A program made the translations under genes and the position numbers. Source: Sphingomonas elodea ATCC 31461 (GTDB taxonomy: Bacteria > Pseudomonadota > Alphaproteobacteria > Sphingomonadales > Sphingomonadaceae). From it: a stretch of DNA of 64,000 nt. The notes under the pieces are model-generated. The model had not been told where the DNA came from, did no database searches, and saw nothing but the letters and a program-made list of their open reading frames with translations. The first letter of the stretch is position 1, and the number at the start of each line of letters is the position of its first letter. The stretch spans positions 54,133 to 118,132 of the forward strand of contig NZ_AGFU01000006.1 of assembly GCF_000226955.1 (NCBI RefSeq), written 5' to 3'. Below, piece after piece: positions 39,145 to 49,386 of the stretch.

Positions 39145-40212
39145 CTAGCGGGTGAAGGCGATGCCGATCCGCGCGTGCGTGTCGTTGACGTTGTACCGGT
39201 CTAGCGCCTCCCCATGGCCGGTGAATGCCTGTCCGAAGAGGTAGATGCCAAGGCCGCCGCCCAACCGGCGCAGCGGGTAGGAGACGAACGCTTCGGCCGC
39301 GCCGCGCCCGGTCTTCACATTGCCGCGGGCGGTAAGCGCCAGCTTGATCCCGTCCTTCTGCTGGATCGAGGCGGCGAGGCCGGTATAGCCGAAATACTCC
39401 TTCATGTCGTGGAAGGTGCCGCTGTTGCCGACATAGACCCAGGCCTGCGGCGCCACGTCCAGCCGCCAGTCGCTGCCCAGGTCGAACGTCTTCTCGCCGC
39501 GCAGGAAGATGCGGTTGATGTCGACCGAGTCGAGCTCGCCGCGCCCGTTTGAATCGTGCCGCCAGCCGATCGCCACGCGGGTCGACTCGTCCACGGGGAT
39601 GTCGGCGTAGAGTTCGGGGGCATAGTTGGTCGAGCGGAAGGGTCCCGACGGCTCGTTCAGCGCCCAGAACATCGTCTGGGTATAGGCGAAGCGGAGGTTG
39701 CCCAGTTGCAGCGGCGCATCCTCCGCGAACGGCCGCACCGCGAAGCTCAGCTGCAGCTTGCCGCCCGCGTCGCTCAGGCCGAAGGCGCCATAGACCGGCT
39801 CATGCGGCTCGAACCGGGCCAGCAGGCCGCTGGAGCTGCCGGTCGAGCTTTGCACCACGGTCTCCTGCTCGGGGATCTCGGCGGGTCGATGCTGTGCGGC
39901 AGGCGGCAGCGCGACGCCGGCGACGCCCACCGGCACATAGCGTGCCTTGGCGAACCCATGGGGGGCGATGGTCGGCGTGGGGCCGGGGGTGCGCTCCAGC
40001 ATCAGCCTTGTGCCGTCCGCGGCCGTCACTTCGATCTGGCGGGGGCCGGCATCGGCGATCGGCGCCTCGGTCTCGTTGACGAGGAACACCTCCACCCCGC
40101 GGAGTGCCGCCTGCTCCGAGGCGGGCTGCGCCGGCACCGCACGGACCTGCGCCAGCGCGGGAACCGCGATAATGGACAGGCCGAGCATCGGAAGAGCAGC
40201 GAACACACGCAT
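39145..40212 (-). CDS. pldA: Outer-membrane phospholipase A
   Basis: A 355-residue OMPLA-family protein: a beta-barrel calcium-dependent phospholipase of the outer membrane that removes misplaced phospholipids. The catalytic His-Ser pair is in GWRHDSNGRGE (OMPLA motif HxSNG), and FAYTQTMFWALNEPSGPFRSTNY is the preceding conserved strand region. The signal peptide (GLSIIAVPALAQ) and C-terminal aromatic-ending strands fit. The mature N-terminus is about 80-100 residues longer than in enterobacterial OMPLA and contains a beta-rich segment (VEVFLVNETEAPI). The ATG at 40212 was chosen for the signal peptide. It is divergent from hisN, with only 64 bp between starts. Confidence 0.88.
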   Translation of the reverse strand: MRVFAALPMLGLSIIAVPALAQVRAVPAQPASEQAALRGVEVFLVNETEAPIADAGPRQIEVTAADGTRLMLERTPGPTPTIAPHGFAKARYVPVGVAGVALPPAAQHRPAEIPEQETVVQSSTGSSSGLLARFEPHEPVYGAFGLSDAGGKLQLSFAVRPFAEDAPLQLGNLRFAYTQTMFWALNEPSGPFRSTNYAPELYADIPVDESTRVAIGWRHDSNGRGELDSVDINRIFLRGEKTFDLGSDWRLDVAPQAWVYVGNSGTFHDMKEYFGYTGLAASIQQKDGIKLALTARGNVKTGRGAAEAFVSYPLRRLGGGLGIYLFGQAFTGHGEALDRYNVNDTHARIGIAFTR

Positions 40213-40276
40213 GTTCGGCGAAGTGACAGGCGTTTGTGACCTTGGCGAGTCAAAATCGGCCTTGTAGGGCAGGACC

Positions 40277-41059
40277 ATGGCCGTTTCCCAAACCGACATC
40301 GCGCTTGCCGCGCGCCTCGCCGACGCGGCGGGTGCTGCGATCCGCCCCTATTTCCGCGCCGAACACGGCGTCGAGGCGAAGGAGGACCAGTCTCCAGTCA
40401 CCCTCGCCGATCGCGCGGGCGAAGAGGCGATGCGCAAGCTGCTGATCGCCGAGCGGCCGATGGACGGGATCATCGGCGAGGAATTCGGCGTGCGCGAAGG
40501 TACCAGCGGGCGGCAATGGGTGCTCGATCCGATCGACGGCACGCGCGCGTTCATCGCCGGGCGGCCGGTATTCGGCACGCTGATCGCGCTGGTCGACAAC
40601 GGCTGGCCGGTACTGGGCGTGATCGACCAGCCGATCATCAACGAGCGCTGGCTGGGTGTCACCGGGCGACAGACGCTGTTCAACGGCAAGCCCGCCAGCA
40701 CGCGTATCTGCCGCGAGTTGGGCCAGGCGATCCTCGGCACCACCTCGCCCGCTTTGTTCGACGACGGCCAGCTCCACGCCTTCGAGCATCTCGACGCGCA
40801 GGTGATGAGCACCGTGCTGGGCGGCGACTGCTACAATTATGGCTGCGTGGCGAGCGGCTGGCTCGACATCGTCGTCGAGGCCGGCCTCAAGCTCCACGAC
40901 TTCGCGGCGCTGGTCCCGGTGATCGAAGGCGCGGGCGGGCGGATGTGCGACTGGCAGGGCGATCCGCTCCATGCCGGCAGCAAGGGCGAAGTGATCGCGG
41001 CTGGCGACCCGGCGCGGATCGACGATATCCTCGACGCGATGGCCTGCCGGGGGCACTGA
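40277..41059 (+). CDS. hisN: Histidinol-phosphatase, inositol monophosphatase family
   Basis: A 260-residue metal-dependent phosphatase of the IMPase fold. The metal-binding residues are in GEEFG and DPIDGTRAFIAG, and the third site in GLKLHDFAALVPVIEGAGG. In alphaproteobacteria and actinobacteria this subgroup dephosphorylates histidinol phosphate in histidine synthesis, and the RAFIAGRP wording fits HisN more than SuhB. Assignment to histidine synthesis is by family knowledge; no other his gene is nearby. AGGA lies just before the ATG. It converges with the GDSL esterase gene after a 7-bp gap. Confidence 0.9.
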   Translation: MAVSQTDIALAARLADAAGAAIRPYFRAEHGVEAKEDQSPVTLADRAGEEAMRKLLIAERPMDGIIGEEFGVREGTSGRQWVLDPIDGTRAFIAGRPVFGTLIALVDNGWPVLGVIDQPIINERWLGVTGRQTLFNGKPASTRICRELGQAILGTTSPALFDDGQLHAFEHLDAQVMSTVLGGDCYNYGCVASGWLDIVVEAGLKLHDFAALVPVIEGAGGRMCDWQGDPLHAGSKGEVIAAGDPARIDDILDAMACRGH

Positions 41060-41066
41060 GCCGGAA

Positions 41067-42182
41067 TCAGCGCCCGTCCCAGAAGCCGGGATGGGCGTCG
41101 ATGGCGTGAACCAGCCAGTCGGCGATCTGGCGCTGCGCCTCGAGGCCATAATGACCGTGGCAGGCGGTGCCGCGGGACTCGGTGGCGGGAAAGGGCAGAA
41201 ACAGCAGGTCGCGCACGCCGGCCGTACGGGCGGCATCGCTGATCCGCGTTTCCGCGTTGCGCAGCATCGCGGCCTGTTCAGGCGGGGCGCCGCTGGTGTC
41301 GAACCACCAGAGGATGAACACGGCACGTGGATAGCGGGCATGGAGCTGGACGAGGAAGCGGCCATAGCTGGCCGCATAATCGGCGACCAGCGCTTCAAGC
41401 GTCGGCCAGCGCGCATCGGGGCGGAAGCCGACGAAATCGGCCTGCAGCTTGAGCACCACGATCTGCGGCTGCCAGGCGAGATCCTGGTACGGGGCGGGCT
41501 CGACGGGCAGGCGACGCGGCCATAGCTTTGCCATGGTCCCATCCGGCGCCGTGCCATCGAAATTGCGGATAAGCCCGCGGCCGGAGACGGCGTTTATCTG
41601 ATAATCCGCATTCTCATGCTGCGCAGCAAGCGCTGCGAAGGCGTCAGGCGTATCGGTGGTGGTTCGAACCTCTGCCTGCGTGCAATCGACATGGTCGGCG
41701 CGGGCGCCATAGCCTGTCATGGACGAGTCGCCGATGAACTCGATCTGACGTTGGCGAGGCGGCGGTGCGGGTAGGGTCTGTCCTTTGGCAACGAAAGCAC
41801 CAAGGAAACGGGCCGGAGCGGTGCTCTCGGTCATCTTGTCGATCCGGAGGCGGTGGTCGCCCGGCGCCAGGTTGTCGATCGTCACGTCGGAGCGGCCGGG
41901 GCGATCGATGGTCACCGCCGGACTGCCGTCGACGCTCAGCCGCCATTCGTTGATCGGGTCGTCGAAGCGCAGCGTCGCCGCGCTGCCCCGGAACGCCGCC
42001 TCGACATAGATGCCGGGCCATTGATGGCGGAATCCGTCTCCGGAGCGATCCACGCGGCCGCCGACGTGGAGGGGCAGCGCGTCTACGGCGCCCGGGTGCT
42101 GGCCGCCGACGATCACCCGGAGCGGCGGGCGCACGTCTCCGCCGATCACGAGCGCAGCGGCGAGGCAAAGGAAGCGCAGCAT
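41067..42182 (-). CDS. Secreted SGNH/GDSL esterase (CE2-like)
   Basis: A 371-residue secreted esterase. A signal peptide (MLRFLCLAAALVIGG) is followed by a beta-rich N-terminal domain (about residues 30-130), then the SGNH hydrolase domain with the nucleophile motif IGDSSMTGYG, the Gly/Asn blocks SGRGLIRN and LQADFV, and a catalytic His near CHGHYG. The two-domain layout matches carbohydrate esterase family 2, which deacetylates xylan or other polysaccharides. The substrate is not proven. The ATG at 42182 is chosen because it begins the signal peptide. Confidence 0.86.
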   Translation of the reverse strand: MLRFLCLAAALVIGGDVRPPLRVIVGGQHPGAVDALPLHVGGRVDRSGDGFRHQWPGIYVEAAFRGSAATLRFDDPINEWRLSVDGSPAVTIDRPGRSDVTIDNLAPGDHRLRIDKMTESTAPARFLGAFVAKGQTLPAPPPRQRQIEFIGDSSMTGYGARADHVDCTQAEVRTTTDTPDAFAALAAQHENADYQINAVSGRGLIRNFDGTAPDGTMAKLWPRRLPVEPAPYQDLAWQPQIVVLKLQADFVGFRPDARWPTLEALVADYAASYGRFLVQLHARYPRAVFILWWFDTSGAPPEQAAMLRNAETRISDAARTAGVRDLLFLPFPATESRGTACHGHYGLEAQRQIADWLVHAIDAHPGFWDGR

Positions 42183-42223
42183 CGCGGGCACTCTGCGCGC
42201 ACCGCCCAGCGGGTCGCAAGCGT

Positions 42224-44356
42224 TCAGAAGATGCCGAGGAACTTCTTGCGCTGCCGCTTGGCCTCGCCCGCGTTCGTTCTGCCGTTCTCCGCCTTGGCGG
42301 TGGTGCCGCGGCCGACATCCTCGCGCGGACGGCCCGTCACGTCGCGCTGGCCTGCGGCGGTGGCGCCCGCCAGTACGGGCCCACAATCGGCAGCCTTGGC
42401 ATCGCCGAAGTCAACGAACGCCAGCACGCTCGCGAGCGGCGAGGCGACGAGACCGAGGCCGAGCCCGGCGCCCGCGCGCCCGACCAGCTCCGGGCTGATC
42501 ACGTCGATTCCCGGCTTGGCGAAATAACCGCCGATTCCCACAGGCGACTGGCCGGAGAACAGGCTGAACCGCTTCGAATCGGCGCGGAAGGCGAGGTCGA
42601 TCGTTTCGTTCCGGAAGCTGAACCCGCCGCGGCCGAGCATCACGTTCTTCTGCGTGTCGATCAGGATCGGGTCCGCCGCCGCCACGCCGTCGCGCACGGT
42701 GAAGCCGATCAGCCCGCAATTTATCTGCACTGGCTCCTTCAGCTTCTTCTCGAACATCTTCTGGACGAAGGTGCCGATGTCGAACTCGGCGAGCTCGGTG
42801 TTGCGCGTCCAGAAATCGCCCTTGGGGAGGATCACGGCGATCCGGCCGTTCGCGGTGCCGAGCGAATCACGCACGCTGTTGCCGCTGCCGTTCATCTGGA
42901 CACGCGCCTTGAGCATGCCGGTGGTGCCGGACTGCTCCGCGCCGAAGCCTGCGAGCAGCACGCCCATCGGCGTCGGCGACAGGCGGATGTCGTAGGTGGT
43001 GAACACCGGCGTCTTGCGCGCGTCGATGCTGATGTCCGAGGTGACCGTGCCGCGCGCCAGGCTGAAGTTGAGCGGGCTCAGCTTGAGCAGCCGGTCATTG
43101 AGGTCGAGGCCCAGTTCGATGTTCGACACGGGCAGATTGGGCGCGCGGACGGTGCGCACCTGCCACTGCACCTTGGCATCGAAATTCTTGAGCGCCTCGA
43201 TCCGCAGCGGCGCGTCGGGCAGCAGCCGCGGCGTGCCCGAGACCTGCGTCACCGCCGCCTGCGCACCTTGGGCCGCCAGTGCATTGGGATTGTAGCCGAT
43301 GAACGGCCCGGCATCGACGATGTCGAGCACATGGGTGAACAGGTCGGCAGTCAGCAGCATGCGCGGCTCGCCGAGCTTCACCGTGAACTTGCCGGCGAGA
43401 TCGCTGTCGCCGAACCGGCCCTTCATGCCGGTGAAGCGCCATTCGTCGCCCGCCCTGGTGACGACCGAGGTCAGCCGATAGGTCCGCGTGTCGGGCACGG
43501 CGATGCCGGCGAGCAGGAAGACGTCGGCAAGGTTCTGCCCGCGCAGGTCCATATGGAGCTTGGCGCCTTCCAGCACCGTCGCGCCGGGCAGGGTGCCGGC
43601 GATATCGACCTGGCTGCGCACGCCCTCGGCATGGAGCCGCAGCCGGTTCTCGCCGCCCGCCAGCGTCGCGTTCGACGACAGCAGGGCGCCCGCCAGCGTG
43701 AAGCGGGCGCCGCGCGCGGTGCCGTTGCCGTCGAAGCGGATCGTGTCGGCGAAGCGATTGTCCTCGGCCGCCACGGTGTCGACGCGAATCGCCGCGTCCA
43801 ACTGATGGCGCGGATCGAGATAACGGATCTGGGTGCCGGCGATTCTCGCGCGCTGGATCAGCGGCATGGTCAGCGGTTTTCCACCGCCGCTGCCGAAGGT
43901 CCATGTATTCTGCTTGCCGTCGCGGTCCCACTGCAGGTCGATTCGCCCGTCGGTGAGGCCGAGCCACCGGAAGCGCTTCTGGTCCGCGAGAAGCGAGAAG
44001 GTGGCGATTCGCGCGTCGATTCGCTTCGCGGTGAAGAAGGGGCTGGTGCCGGCCCAGTCCGGGTTCTCGACGCTGAGGCTCTCGGCAACGAACTTCAGGT
44101 TGAACGGCGCGAAATAGAGCTGGAAGTCGCCCGCCACCCGCACCTTCCGATCCGCGCTCGAACTGGCGATCGATTCGAACGTCCCCTTGAGGAACCGGCC
44201 CTTGGTGACGAACAGGATGGCCCAGGCAAGCACCATCAGCCCCACCAGGCTGGTGACGACCGCGATCGTCGCGGCGAGCGGCGCGCCCATCGCGCGCACC
44301 GGTCGGGGCGGCGGCGCCTGTTCGGCGGCGAGAACGGGGCTGTCCGGATCGGCCAT
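42224..44356 (-). CDS. AsmA family protein
   Basis: A 710-residue protein with an N-terminal membrane helix (about residues 30-52), after a short cytoplasmic segment, and a long periplasmic repeat-rich region. The start of the AsmA domain is typical (SSSADRKVRVAGDFQLYFAPFNLKFVAESL in its core VRVAGDFQLYF), as is the C-terminal part with DFGDAKAADCGPVL, where a conserved Cys occurs in many AsmA proteins. AsmA-like proteins are thought to bridge the membranes and transport phospholipid to the outer membrane. The ATG at 44356 is chosen over a TTG at 44365. It is divergent from rpmI. Confidence 0.9.
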   Translation of the reverse strand: MADPDSPVLAAEQAPPPRPVRAMGAPLAATIAVVTSLVGLMVLAWAILFVTKGRFLKGTFESIASSSADRKVRVAGDFQLYFAPFNLKFVAESLSVENPDWAGTSPFFTAKRIDARIATFSLLADQKRFRWLGLTDGRIDLQWDRDGKQNTWTFGSGGGKPLTMPLIQRARIAGTQIRYLDPRHQLDAAIRVDTVAAEDNRFADTIRFDGNGTARGARFTLAGALLSSNATLAGGENRLRLHAEGVRSQVDIAGTLPGATVLEGAKLHMDLRGQNLADVFLLAGIAVPDTRTYRLTSVVTRAGDEWRFTGMKGRFGDSDLAGKFTVKLGEPRMLLTADLFTHVLDIVDAGPFIGYNPNALAAQGAQAAVTQVSGTPRLLPDAPLRIEALKNFDAKVQWQVRTVRAPNLPVSNIELGLDLNDRLLKLSPLNFSLARGTVTSDISIDARKTPVFTTYDIRLSPTPMGVLLAGFGAEQSGTTGMLKARVQMNGSGNSVRDSLGTANGRIAVILPKGDFWTRNTELAEFDIGTFVQKMFEKKLKEPVQINCGLIGFTVRDGVAAADPILIDTQKNVMLGRGGFSFRNETIDLAFRADSKRFSLFSGQSPVGIGGYFAKPGIDVISPELVGRAGAGLGLGLVASPLASVLAFVDFGDAKAADCGPVLAGATAAGQRDVTGRPREDVGRGTTAKAENGRTNAGEAKRQRKKFLGIF

Positions 44357-44508
44357 GAACCTCAAAATCCCTTCTGCACGTGCAGTTCCCCGGTGGTTGC
44401 ATATCGCGGATCCATCCGCTAATGGGCCGCCTTTCCGCGATCGAGAGACCGTCCGGCTAATAGGGCTGCCGAGGCTGTCTGCAATCGTCGAACCATAAGG
44501 AGACGAAA

Positions 44509-44712
44509 ATGCCCAAGCTCAAGACCAAGAGCGGTGTGAAGAAGCGCTTCAAGTTCACCGCCACGGGCAAGGTGAAGCACGGCGTCGCCGGCAAGCGCCA
44601 CCGCCTGATTTCGCACAATTCGAAGTATATCCGTACCAACCGCGGCACCAGCGTGCTGGCCGACGCCGACGTGGCACACGTCAAGGCGTGGGCGCCGTAC
44701 GGCCTGAAGTAA
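44509..44712 (+). CDS. rpmI: 50S ribosomal protein L35
   Basis: L35, 67 residues (family 64-67), a basic protein of the large ribosomal subunit. It begins [17 protein letters not shown] and has the typical [12 protein letters not shown] segment. The start is supported by AAGGAG seven bases upstream. It forms an operon with rplT, 14 bp downstream. infC, often the first gene of this operon, is not in the window. Confidence 0.98.
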   Translation: MPKLKTKSGVKKRFKFTATGKVKHGVAGKRHRLISHNSKYIRTNRGTSVLADADVAHVKAWAPYGLK

Positions 44713-44726
44713 GGGAGTCCTGAAAA

Positions 44727-45092
44727 ATGGCACGAGTGAAGCGTGGTACGACCACCAAGGCGAAGCATAAGCGGATTTTGGATCAGGCGAAGGGCTATTA
44801 TGGCCGTCGCAAGAACACCATCCGTATCGCGCGCCAGGCCGTCGAAAAGGCCGGCCAGTACGCCTATCGCGACCGCAAGGTAAAGAAGCGCAGCTTCCGC
44901 GCCCTGTGGATCCAGCGCATCAACGCCGGCGTCCGCGCCGAAGGCCTGACCTATTCGCAGTTCATGCACGGCCTCAAACTGGCCGGTATCGAACTCGACC
45001 GGAAGGTCCTGGCCGACATCGCGATGCACGAGGGTGAGGCGTTTACCGCCATCATCGCGCAGGCGAAGGCGGCACTGCCCCAGGCCGCCTGA
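44727..45092 (+). CDS. rplT: 50S ribosomal protein L20
   Basis: L20, 121 residues, binds 23S rRNA early in large-subunit assembly and in some bacteria represses its own operon. It begins [18 protein letters not shown] and has [19 protein letters not shown], as in all L20 proteins. It follows rpmI directly and is closed by a strong intrinsic terminator at 45118-45150. Confidence 0.98.
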   Translation: MARVKRGTTTKAKHKRILDQAKGYYGRRKNTIRIARQAVEKAGQYAYRDRKVKKRSFRALWIQRINAGVRAEGLTYSQFMHGLKLAGIELDRKVLADIAMHEGEAFTAIIAQAKAALPQAA

Positions 45093-45117
45093 GCGGACCT
45101 GCGCGCAAGCTGATTTG

Positions 45118-45150
45118 GGGCGTCGAGGCTACGGCTTCGGCGCCCTTTTT
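45118..45150 (+). terminator. Intrinsic terminator of rpmI-rplT
   Basis: A 12-bp stem (45118-45129 with 45134-45145, two G-T pairs) is capped by the extra-stable C(TACG)G tetraloop and followed by TTTTT at 45146-45150. This is the clearest intrinsic terminator in the window. Confidence 0.9.
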
Positions 45151-45175
45151 CATTCCAACCGGGAGGGACGATCCC

Positions 45176-45799
45176 GTGGCGATGAAGACCTGGTGGCTCT
45201 ACGTCACCGCCGTGTTTTTCGTGTCGATGACGCCGGGGCCGAACATGCTCCACGTGATGGTGCAGAGCATCCGCGAGGGCGCGCGCAGCGTGCTGCCGAC
45301 CACGGCGGGGCTGATGAGCGCGAACCTGTTCTGCCTCATCGCCTCGGCGGCGGGGCTGGGGGCGCTGCTCAAGGCGTCGCCGGGGCTGTACGACGTGCTG
45401 CGCTATGCGGGCGTCGCCTATCTGCTGTGGCTGGGCATCAAGGCCTGGCGCGCCCCGGTGGCGGAGGCCCATGCCGATGCGGCCGTGCCGGTGCGCCAGT
45501 CGGTACGGGCCCGCTATCTGACCGGGCTCGGCACGGGGCTGTCCAATCCCAAGCTGATCGTCTTCGCAGCCGCGCTGTTCCCGCAGTTCCTCGACGTCGG
45601 TCGGCCGTTCCTGCCGCAGCTGGCGATCCTGATCGCGACCTTCGTCGTGATCGAGGCCTTCTGGTTCTCGGTCTATGCGCTGGGCGGCCGCTCGCTCGCG
45701 GCTTGGCTGGCACCTGCGGCGCGCCAGCGGATGTTCAACCGCGTTACCGGCGGCGTGTTTGTCGCCTTCGGCGCCGCACTGCTCGGCAGCCGGGTGTAG
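45176..45799 (+). CDS. LysE/RhtB family exporter
   Basis: A 207-residue inner-membrane amino acid exporter. It has about six hydrophobic segments, the N-terminal MTPGPNMLHVMVQSIREGAR motif of the family and GLSNPKLIVFAAALFPQF in the middle. The substrate (homoserine, threonine, lysine or another) cannot be told. The GTG at 45176 has GGAGGG eight bases upstream; an ATG two codons later is possible. It sits between rplT and pheS, after a strong terminator, so it needs its own promoter in the short gap. Confidence 0.92.
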   Translation: MAMKTWWLYVTAVFFVSMTPGPNMLHVMVQSIREGARSVLPTTAGLMSANLFCLIASAAGLGALLKASPGLYDVLRYAGVAYLLWLGIKAWRAPVAEAHADAAVPVRQSVRARYLTGLGTGLSNPKLIVFAAALFPQFLDVGRPFLPQLAILIATFVVIEAFWFSVYALGGRSLAAWLAPAARQRMFNRVTGGVFVAFGAALLGSRV

Positions 45800-45870
45800 C
45801 GGACCCTCAAACGCCTTGACCTAGGGGCCCGTCTAGGGTTCCAGCCATCTCGCACAGTGAACGGAAAACG

Positions 45871-46962
45871 ATGACCACCGATCTCGATACCCTGCGCGGC
45901 GAGCTGCTTGCCGCGATCGATGCCGCCACCGCGCTCGATGCGCTGGAGGCGGTGCGCGTCCAGGCGCTCGGCAAGCAGGGCGCGATCACCGGCCTGCTCA
46001 AGACGCTCGGCAAGCTCACCCCAGAAGAGCGGCAGGAGCAGGGGCCGCGCATCCACGGGCTTCGCGAGGCCGTCACCGAGGCGCTCGCCACCGCCAAGGC
46101 GGCGATGGAGCAGGCCGCGCTCGATGCGCGCCTCGCCAGCGAGACGGTGGACATGACGCTGCCGGTCGACGGCGTCGCGCCGGGATCGGTCCACCCGGTC
46201 AGCCAGGTGATGGACGAGCTGGCCGAGATCTTCGCCGATCTGGGCTTCGCGGTCGCCACCGGCCCCGAGGTCGAGGACGACTGGCACAATTTCACCGCGC
46301 TCAACATCCCGGAGACGCATCCGGCGCGCGCGATGCACGATACCTTCTACCTCGCCGGCGAGCATGAGCGGCCGATGGTGCTGCGCACGCACACCTCGCC
46401 GGTGCAGATCCGCACGATGACCAGCAGCAAGCCGCCGATCCGCATCATCGCGCCGGGTCGCGTCTATCGCTCGGATTCGGATGCGACGCACACGCCGATG
46501 TTCCACCAGATCGAAGGCCTGGTGATCGACAAGGGCATCACCCTCGGCCACCTCAAATGGACGCTGGAGACCTTCCTCAAGGCGTTCTTCGAGCGCGACG
46601 ACATCGTGCTGCGCCTGCGCCCCAGCTATTTCCCCTTCACCGAGCCTTCGGCCGAAGTGGATGTCGGCTTCACCTGGAAGGACGGCAAGCGGGTGATCGG
46701 CGGCAGCGGCGACGCGCCCGGCGGCGGCTGGATGGAAGTGCTGGGCAGCGGCATGGTGCACCGGCGGGTGATCGAGGCCTGCGGGCTCGATCCCGAGGAA
46801 TGGCAGGGCTTCGCCTTCGGCACCGGCGTCGACCGGCTGGCGATGCTCAAATATGGGATGGACGATTTGCGCCCCTTCTTCGACGGCGATCTGCGCTGGC
46901 TCAAGCATTACGGTTTCTCAGGCCTAGACGTGCCCACGCTGAGCGGGGGAGTCGGCGCATGA
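45871..46962 (+). CDS. pheS: Phenylalanyl-tRNA synthetase alpha subunit
   Basis: PheS, 363 residues, the catalytic subunit charging tRNA-Phe. The N-terminal coiled coil is followed by the class II core: GSVHPVSQV and [12 protein letters not shown] (motif 2 region), [14 protein letters not shown], and motif 3 in [14 protein letters not shown]. Length and motifs agree with bacterial PheS. It overlaps pheT by ATGA, so the subunits are translationally coupled. Confidence 0.98.
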   Translation: MTTDLDTLRGELLAAIDAATALDALEAVRVQALGKQGAITGLLKTLGKLTPEERQEQGPRIHGLREAVTEALATAKAAMEQAALDARLASETVDMTLPVDGVAPGSVHPVSQVMDELAEIFADLGFAVATGPEVEDDWHNFTALNIPETHPARAMHDTFYLAGEHERPMVLRTHTSPVQIRTMTSSKPPIRIIAPGRVYRSDSDATHTPMFHQIEGLVIDKGITLGHLKWTLETFLKAFFERDDIVLRLRPSYFPFTEPSAEVDVGFTWKDGKRVIGGSGDAPGGGWMEVLGSGMVHRRVIEACGLDPEEWQGFAFGTGVDRLAMLKYGMDDLRPFFDGDLRWLKHYGFSGLDVPTLSGGVGA

Positions 46963-49382
46963 AGTTCACCCTGCGCTGGCTCAAGGAGCATCTGGAAACC
47001 GAGGCCTCGCTGACCGGGATCCTCGAGGCGCTGACCCGTGTCGGCCTCGAGGTCGAGGGCGTCGAGAACCCCGCCGAGCGGCTGGCCGGCTTCCGCGTCG
47101 CCCGCGTGCTGTCCGCCGAGCGCCACCCCCAGGCCGACAAGCTGCAGGTGCTCAGCGTCGATTTCGGCGAAGGTCCGCTGCAAGTGGTGTGCGGCGCGCC
47201 GAACGCGCGGGCAGGGCTGGTCGGCGTGCTGGGCCTGCCCGGCGCGGTGGTGCCGGCCAACGGCATGACGCTCAAGGTCGCGGCGGTGCGCGGCATCGAA
47301 TCGAACGGCATGATGTGCTCGACCCGCGAGCTGGAGCTGGGCGAGGACCATGACGGCATCATCGAACTGCCGGTAGATGCGCCGGTCGGCACGGCGTTCG
47401 CCGACTATGCGGGCCTCGACGATCCGGTGATCGACGTGTCGATCACGCCGAACCGGCAGGACTGCATGGGCGTGCGCGGCATCGCGCGCGACCTCGCCGC
47501 GGCGGGGATGGGCACGCTCAAGCCGCTCGACGCGGTGGTCGCGGACCTGCCGACGATCGTGCCGCAGGGCGCGGGCCCCGACGTGCGCACCGACGACGCG
47601 GCGGGCTGCCCGGCCTTTTACGGCCAGATCGTGCGCGGCGTGAAGAACGGGCCGTCGCCCGACTGGCTCCAGCAGCGCCTCAAGGCGGTGGGGCAGAAGC
47701 CGATTTCCGCGCTGGTCGACATCACCAACTTCGTGATGTTCGGGCTTGGCCGGCCGCTCCACGTCTATGACATGGCGAAGCTCTCCGGCGGGCTGGTCGC
47801 GCGCAAGGCGAAGGACGGCGAGACCGTGCTCGCGCTGAACGGCAAGACCTACACGCTCACCGACAGCATGACCGTGATTGCCGATGATATGGCGGTGCAC
47901 GACATCGGCGGCATCATGGGCGGCGAGCATTCGGGCTGTTCGGACGACAGCACCGACGTGCTGATCGAATGCGCCTATTTCGATCCCGAGCACATCGCCC
48001 GCACCGGCCAGAAGCTGCTGCTGACCAGCGATGCACGCACCCGCTTCGAGCGCGGCGTCGATCCCGCGTTCCTCGACGAGGGGCTGGCGATCGCCACCCG
48101 GCTGGTGCTGGCGCTGTGCGGCGGTACCCCGAGCGAGGTCACCCGCAGCGGCACGCCGCCGAAGGTGGGCGCGGTCGTCGGCTATGATCCCGATCTGGCC
48201 GAGACGCTGGGCGGCCTCGCCGTCCCGGCCGCTAGCCAAGTCGAGATCCTGGAGAGCCTCGGCTTCGTCGTGCAGCCGCTGGACGGCAATGGCGATCCGG
48301 TGGAGCTAGGCGAGGGCTTCGAAGCCTTCCGCGTCACCGCACCCAGCTGGCGCCGCGATGTCGATGGCCCGGCCGACATCGTCGAGGAAGTGATCCGCAT
48401 CGCCGGCATCGACAATGTCCCCTCGACGCCGCTGCCGCGCACGCCCGGCGTCGCGACGCCTACTGCCACGCCCGAGCAGAAGCTCGAGCGCCGGATGCGT
48501 CGCACCGCCGCCGCGCGCGGGCTGAACGAAGCGATCACCTGGAGCTTCCTCCCCGAGGCCCAGGCCGAGGTGTTCGGCGGTGGCGCCTGGACGCTCGCCA
48601 ACCCGATCAGCGAGGACATGAAGGTCATGCGCCCCTCGCTGCTGCCCGGCCTGCTGGCGGCGGCGGAGCGCAACCTCAAGCGCGGCGCCACCAGCGTCCG
48701 CCTGTTCGAGGTCGGCCGCCGCTATCTGGCGGACAAGGAGCGGCTGACGCTCGGCGTGGTGCTGGCCGGTTCCAAGGCCGCGCGCGGCTGGCAGGGCGGC
48801 AAGGCCCAGCCCTTCACCGCGTTCGACGCCAAGGCCGAGGCGCTGGCGCTGCTGGAGGCTGCCGGCGCACCGGTCGCCAACCTGCAGGTGATGGGCGAGG
48901 CGGGTGCCGCTTACCATCCCGGCCAGTCGGCGACGCTGCGGCTGGGGCCCAAGAACGTCCTCGCCAGCTTCGGCATGGTGCACCCGAGCGTGCTCAAGGC
49001 GTTTGATCTGGACGGCGCGGTGGCGGCGGTGGAAATCCATCTCGACGCGCTGCCCGCCAAGAAGGCGACCGGCTTCACCCGCCCCGCCTTCACGCCGCCT
49101 GCGCTGCAGGCGGTGACGCGCGACTTCGCCTTCCTGGTGCCGACCGCGCTCGCGGCGGGGGACCTCGTCCGCACCGTGAAGGGCGCGGACAAGGGCGTTA
49201 TCGTCGATGCGCGGCTGTTCGACGTCTTCACCGGCCAGGGCGTGCCCGAGGGGCAGAAGTCGCTGGCCATTGAAGTCACGCTCCAGCCGGGCGACAAGAG
49301 CTTCACCGACGCGGACCTGAAGGCGGTGGCCGACAAGGTCGTCGCGGCGGCGGCGAAGCTGGGCGCAAGCCTGCGAGGATGA
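46959..49382 (+). CDS. pheT: Phenylalanyl-tRNA synthetase beta subunit
   Basis: PheT, 807 residues. It has the N-terminal segment [14 protein letters not shown], an EMAP/Trbp-type RNA-binding domain ([23 protein letters not shown]), the B3/B4 editing domain, the B5 domain and the class II-like core, and ends with the FDX-ACB anticodon-binding domain ([22 protein letters not shown]). ATG 46959 overlaps the pheS stop. A small gene of unknown role starts 4 bp after it. Confidence 0.98.
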   Translation: MKFTLRWLKEHLETEASLTGILEALTRVGLEVEGVENPAERLAGFRVARVLSAERHPQADKLQVLSVDFGEGPLQVVCGAPNARAGLVGVLGLPGAVVPANGMTLKVAAVRGIESNGMMCSTRELELGEDHDGIIELPVDAPVGTAFADYAGLDDPVIDVSITPNRQDCMGVRGIARDLAAAGMGTLKPLDAVVADLPTIVPQGAGPDVRTDDAAGCPAFYGQIVRGVKNGPSPDWLQQRLKAVGQKPISALVDITNFVMFGLGRPLHVYDMAKLSGGLVARKAKDGETVLALNGKTYTLTDSMTVIADDMAVHDIGGIMGGEHSGCSDDSTDVLIECAYFDPEHIARTGQKLLLTSDARTRFERGVDPAFLDEGLAIATRLVLALCGGTPSEVTRSGTPPKVGAVVGYDPDLAETLGGLAVPAASQVEILESLGFVVQPLDGNGDPVELGEGFEAFRVTAPSWRRDVDGPADIVEEVIRIAGIDNVPSTPLPRTPGVATPTATPEQKLERRMRRTAAARGLNEAITWSFLPEAQAEVFGGGAWTLANPISEDMKVMRPSLLPGLLAAAERNLKRGATSVRLFEVGRRYLADKERLTLGVVLAGSKAARGWQGGKAQPFTAFDAKAEALALLEAAGAPVANLQVMGEAGAAYHPGQSATLRLGPKNVLASFGMVHPSVLKAFDLDGAVAAVEIHLDALPAKKATGFTRPAFTPPALQAVTRDFAFLVPTALAAGDLVRTVKGADKGVIVDARLFDVFTGQGVPEGQKSLAIEVTLQPGDKSFTDADLKAVADKVVAAAAKLGASLRG

Positions 49383-49386
49383 TGCG

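Noticed and set aside
46557-46958. An upstream in-frame extension of pheT.
   Set aside because: It lies inside pheS in another frame; the ATGA overlap at 46959 is the clear start.
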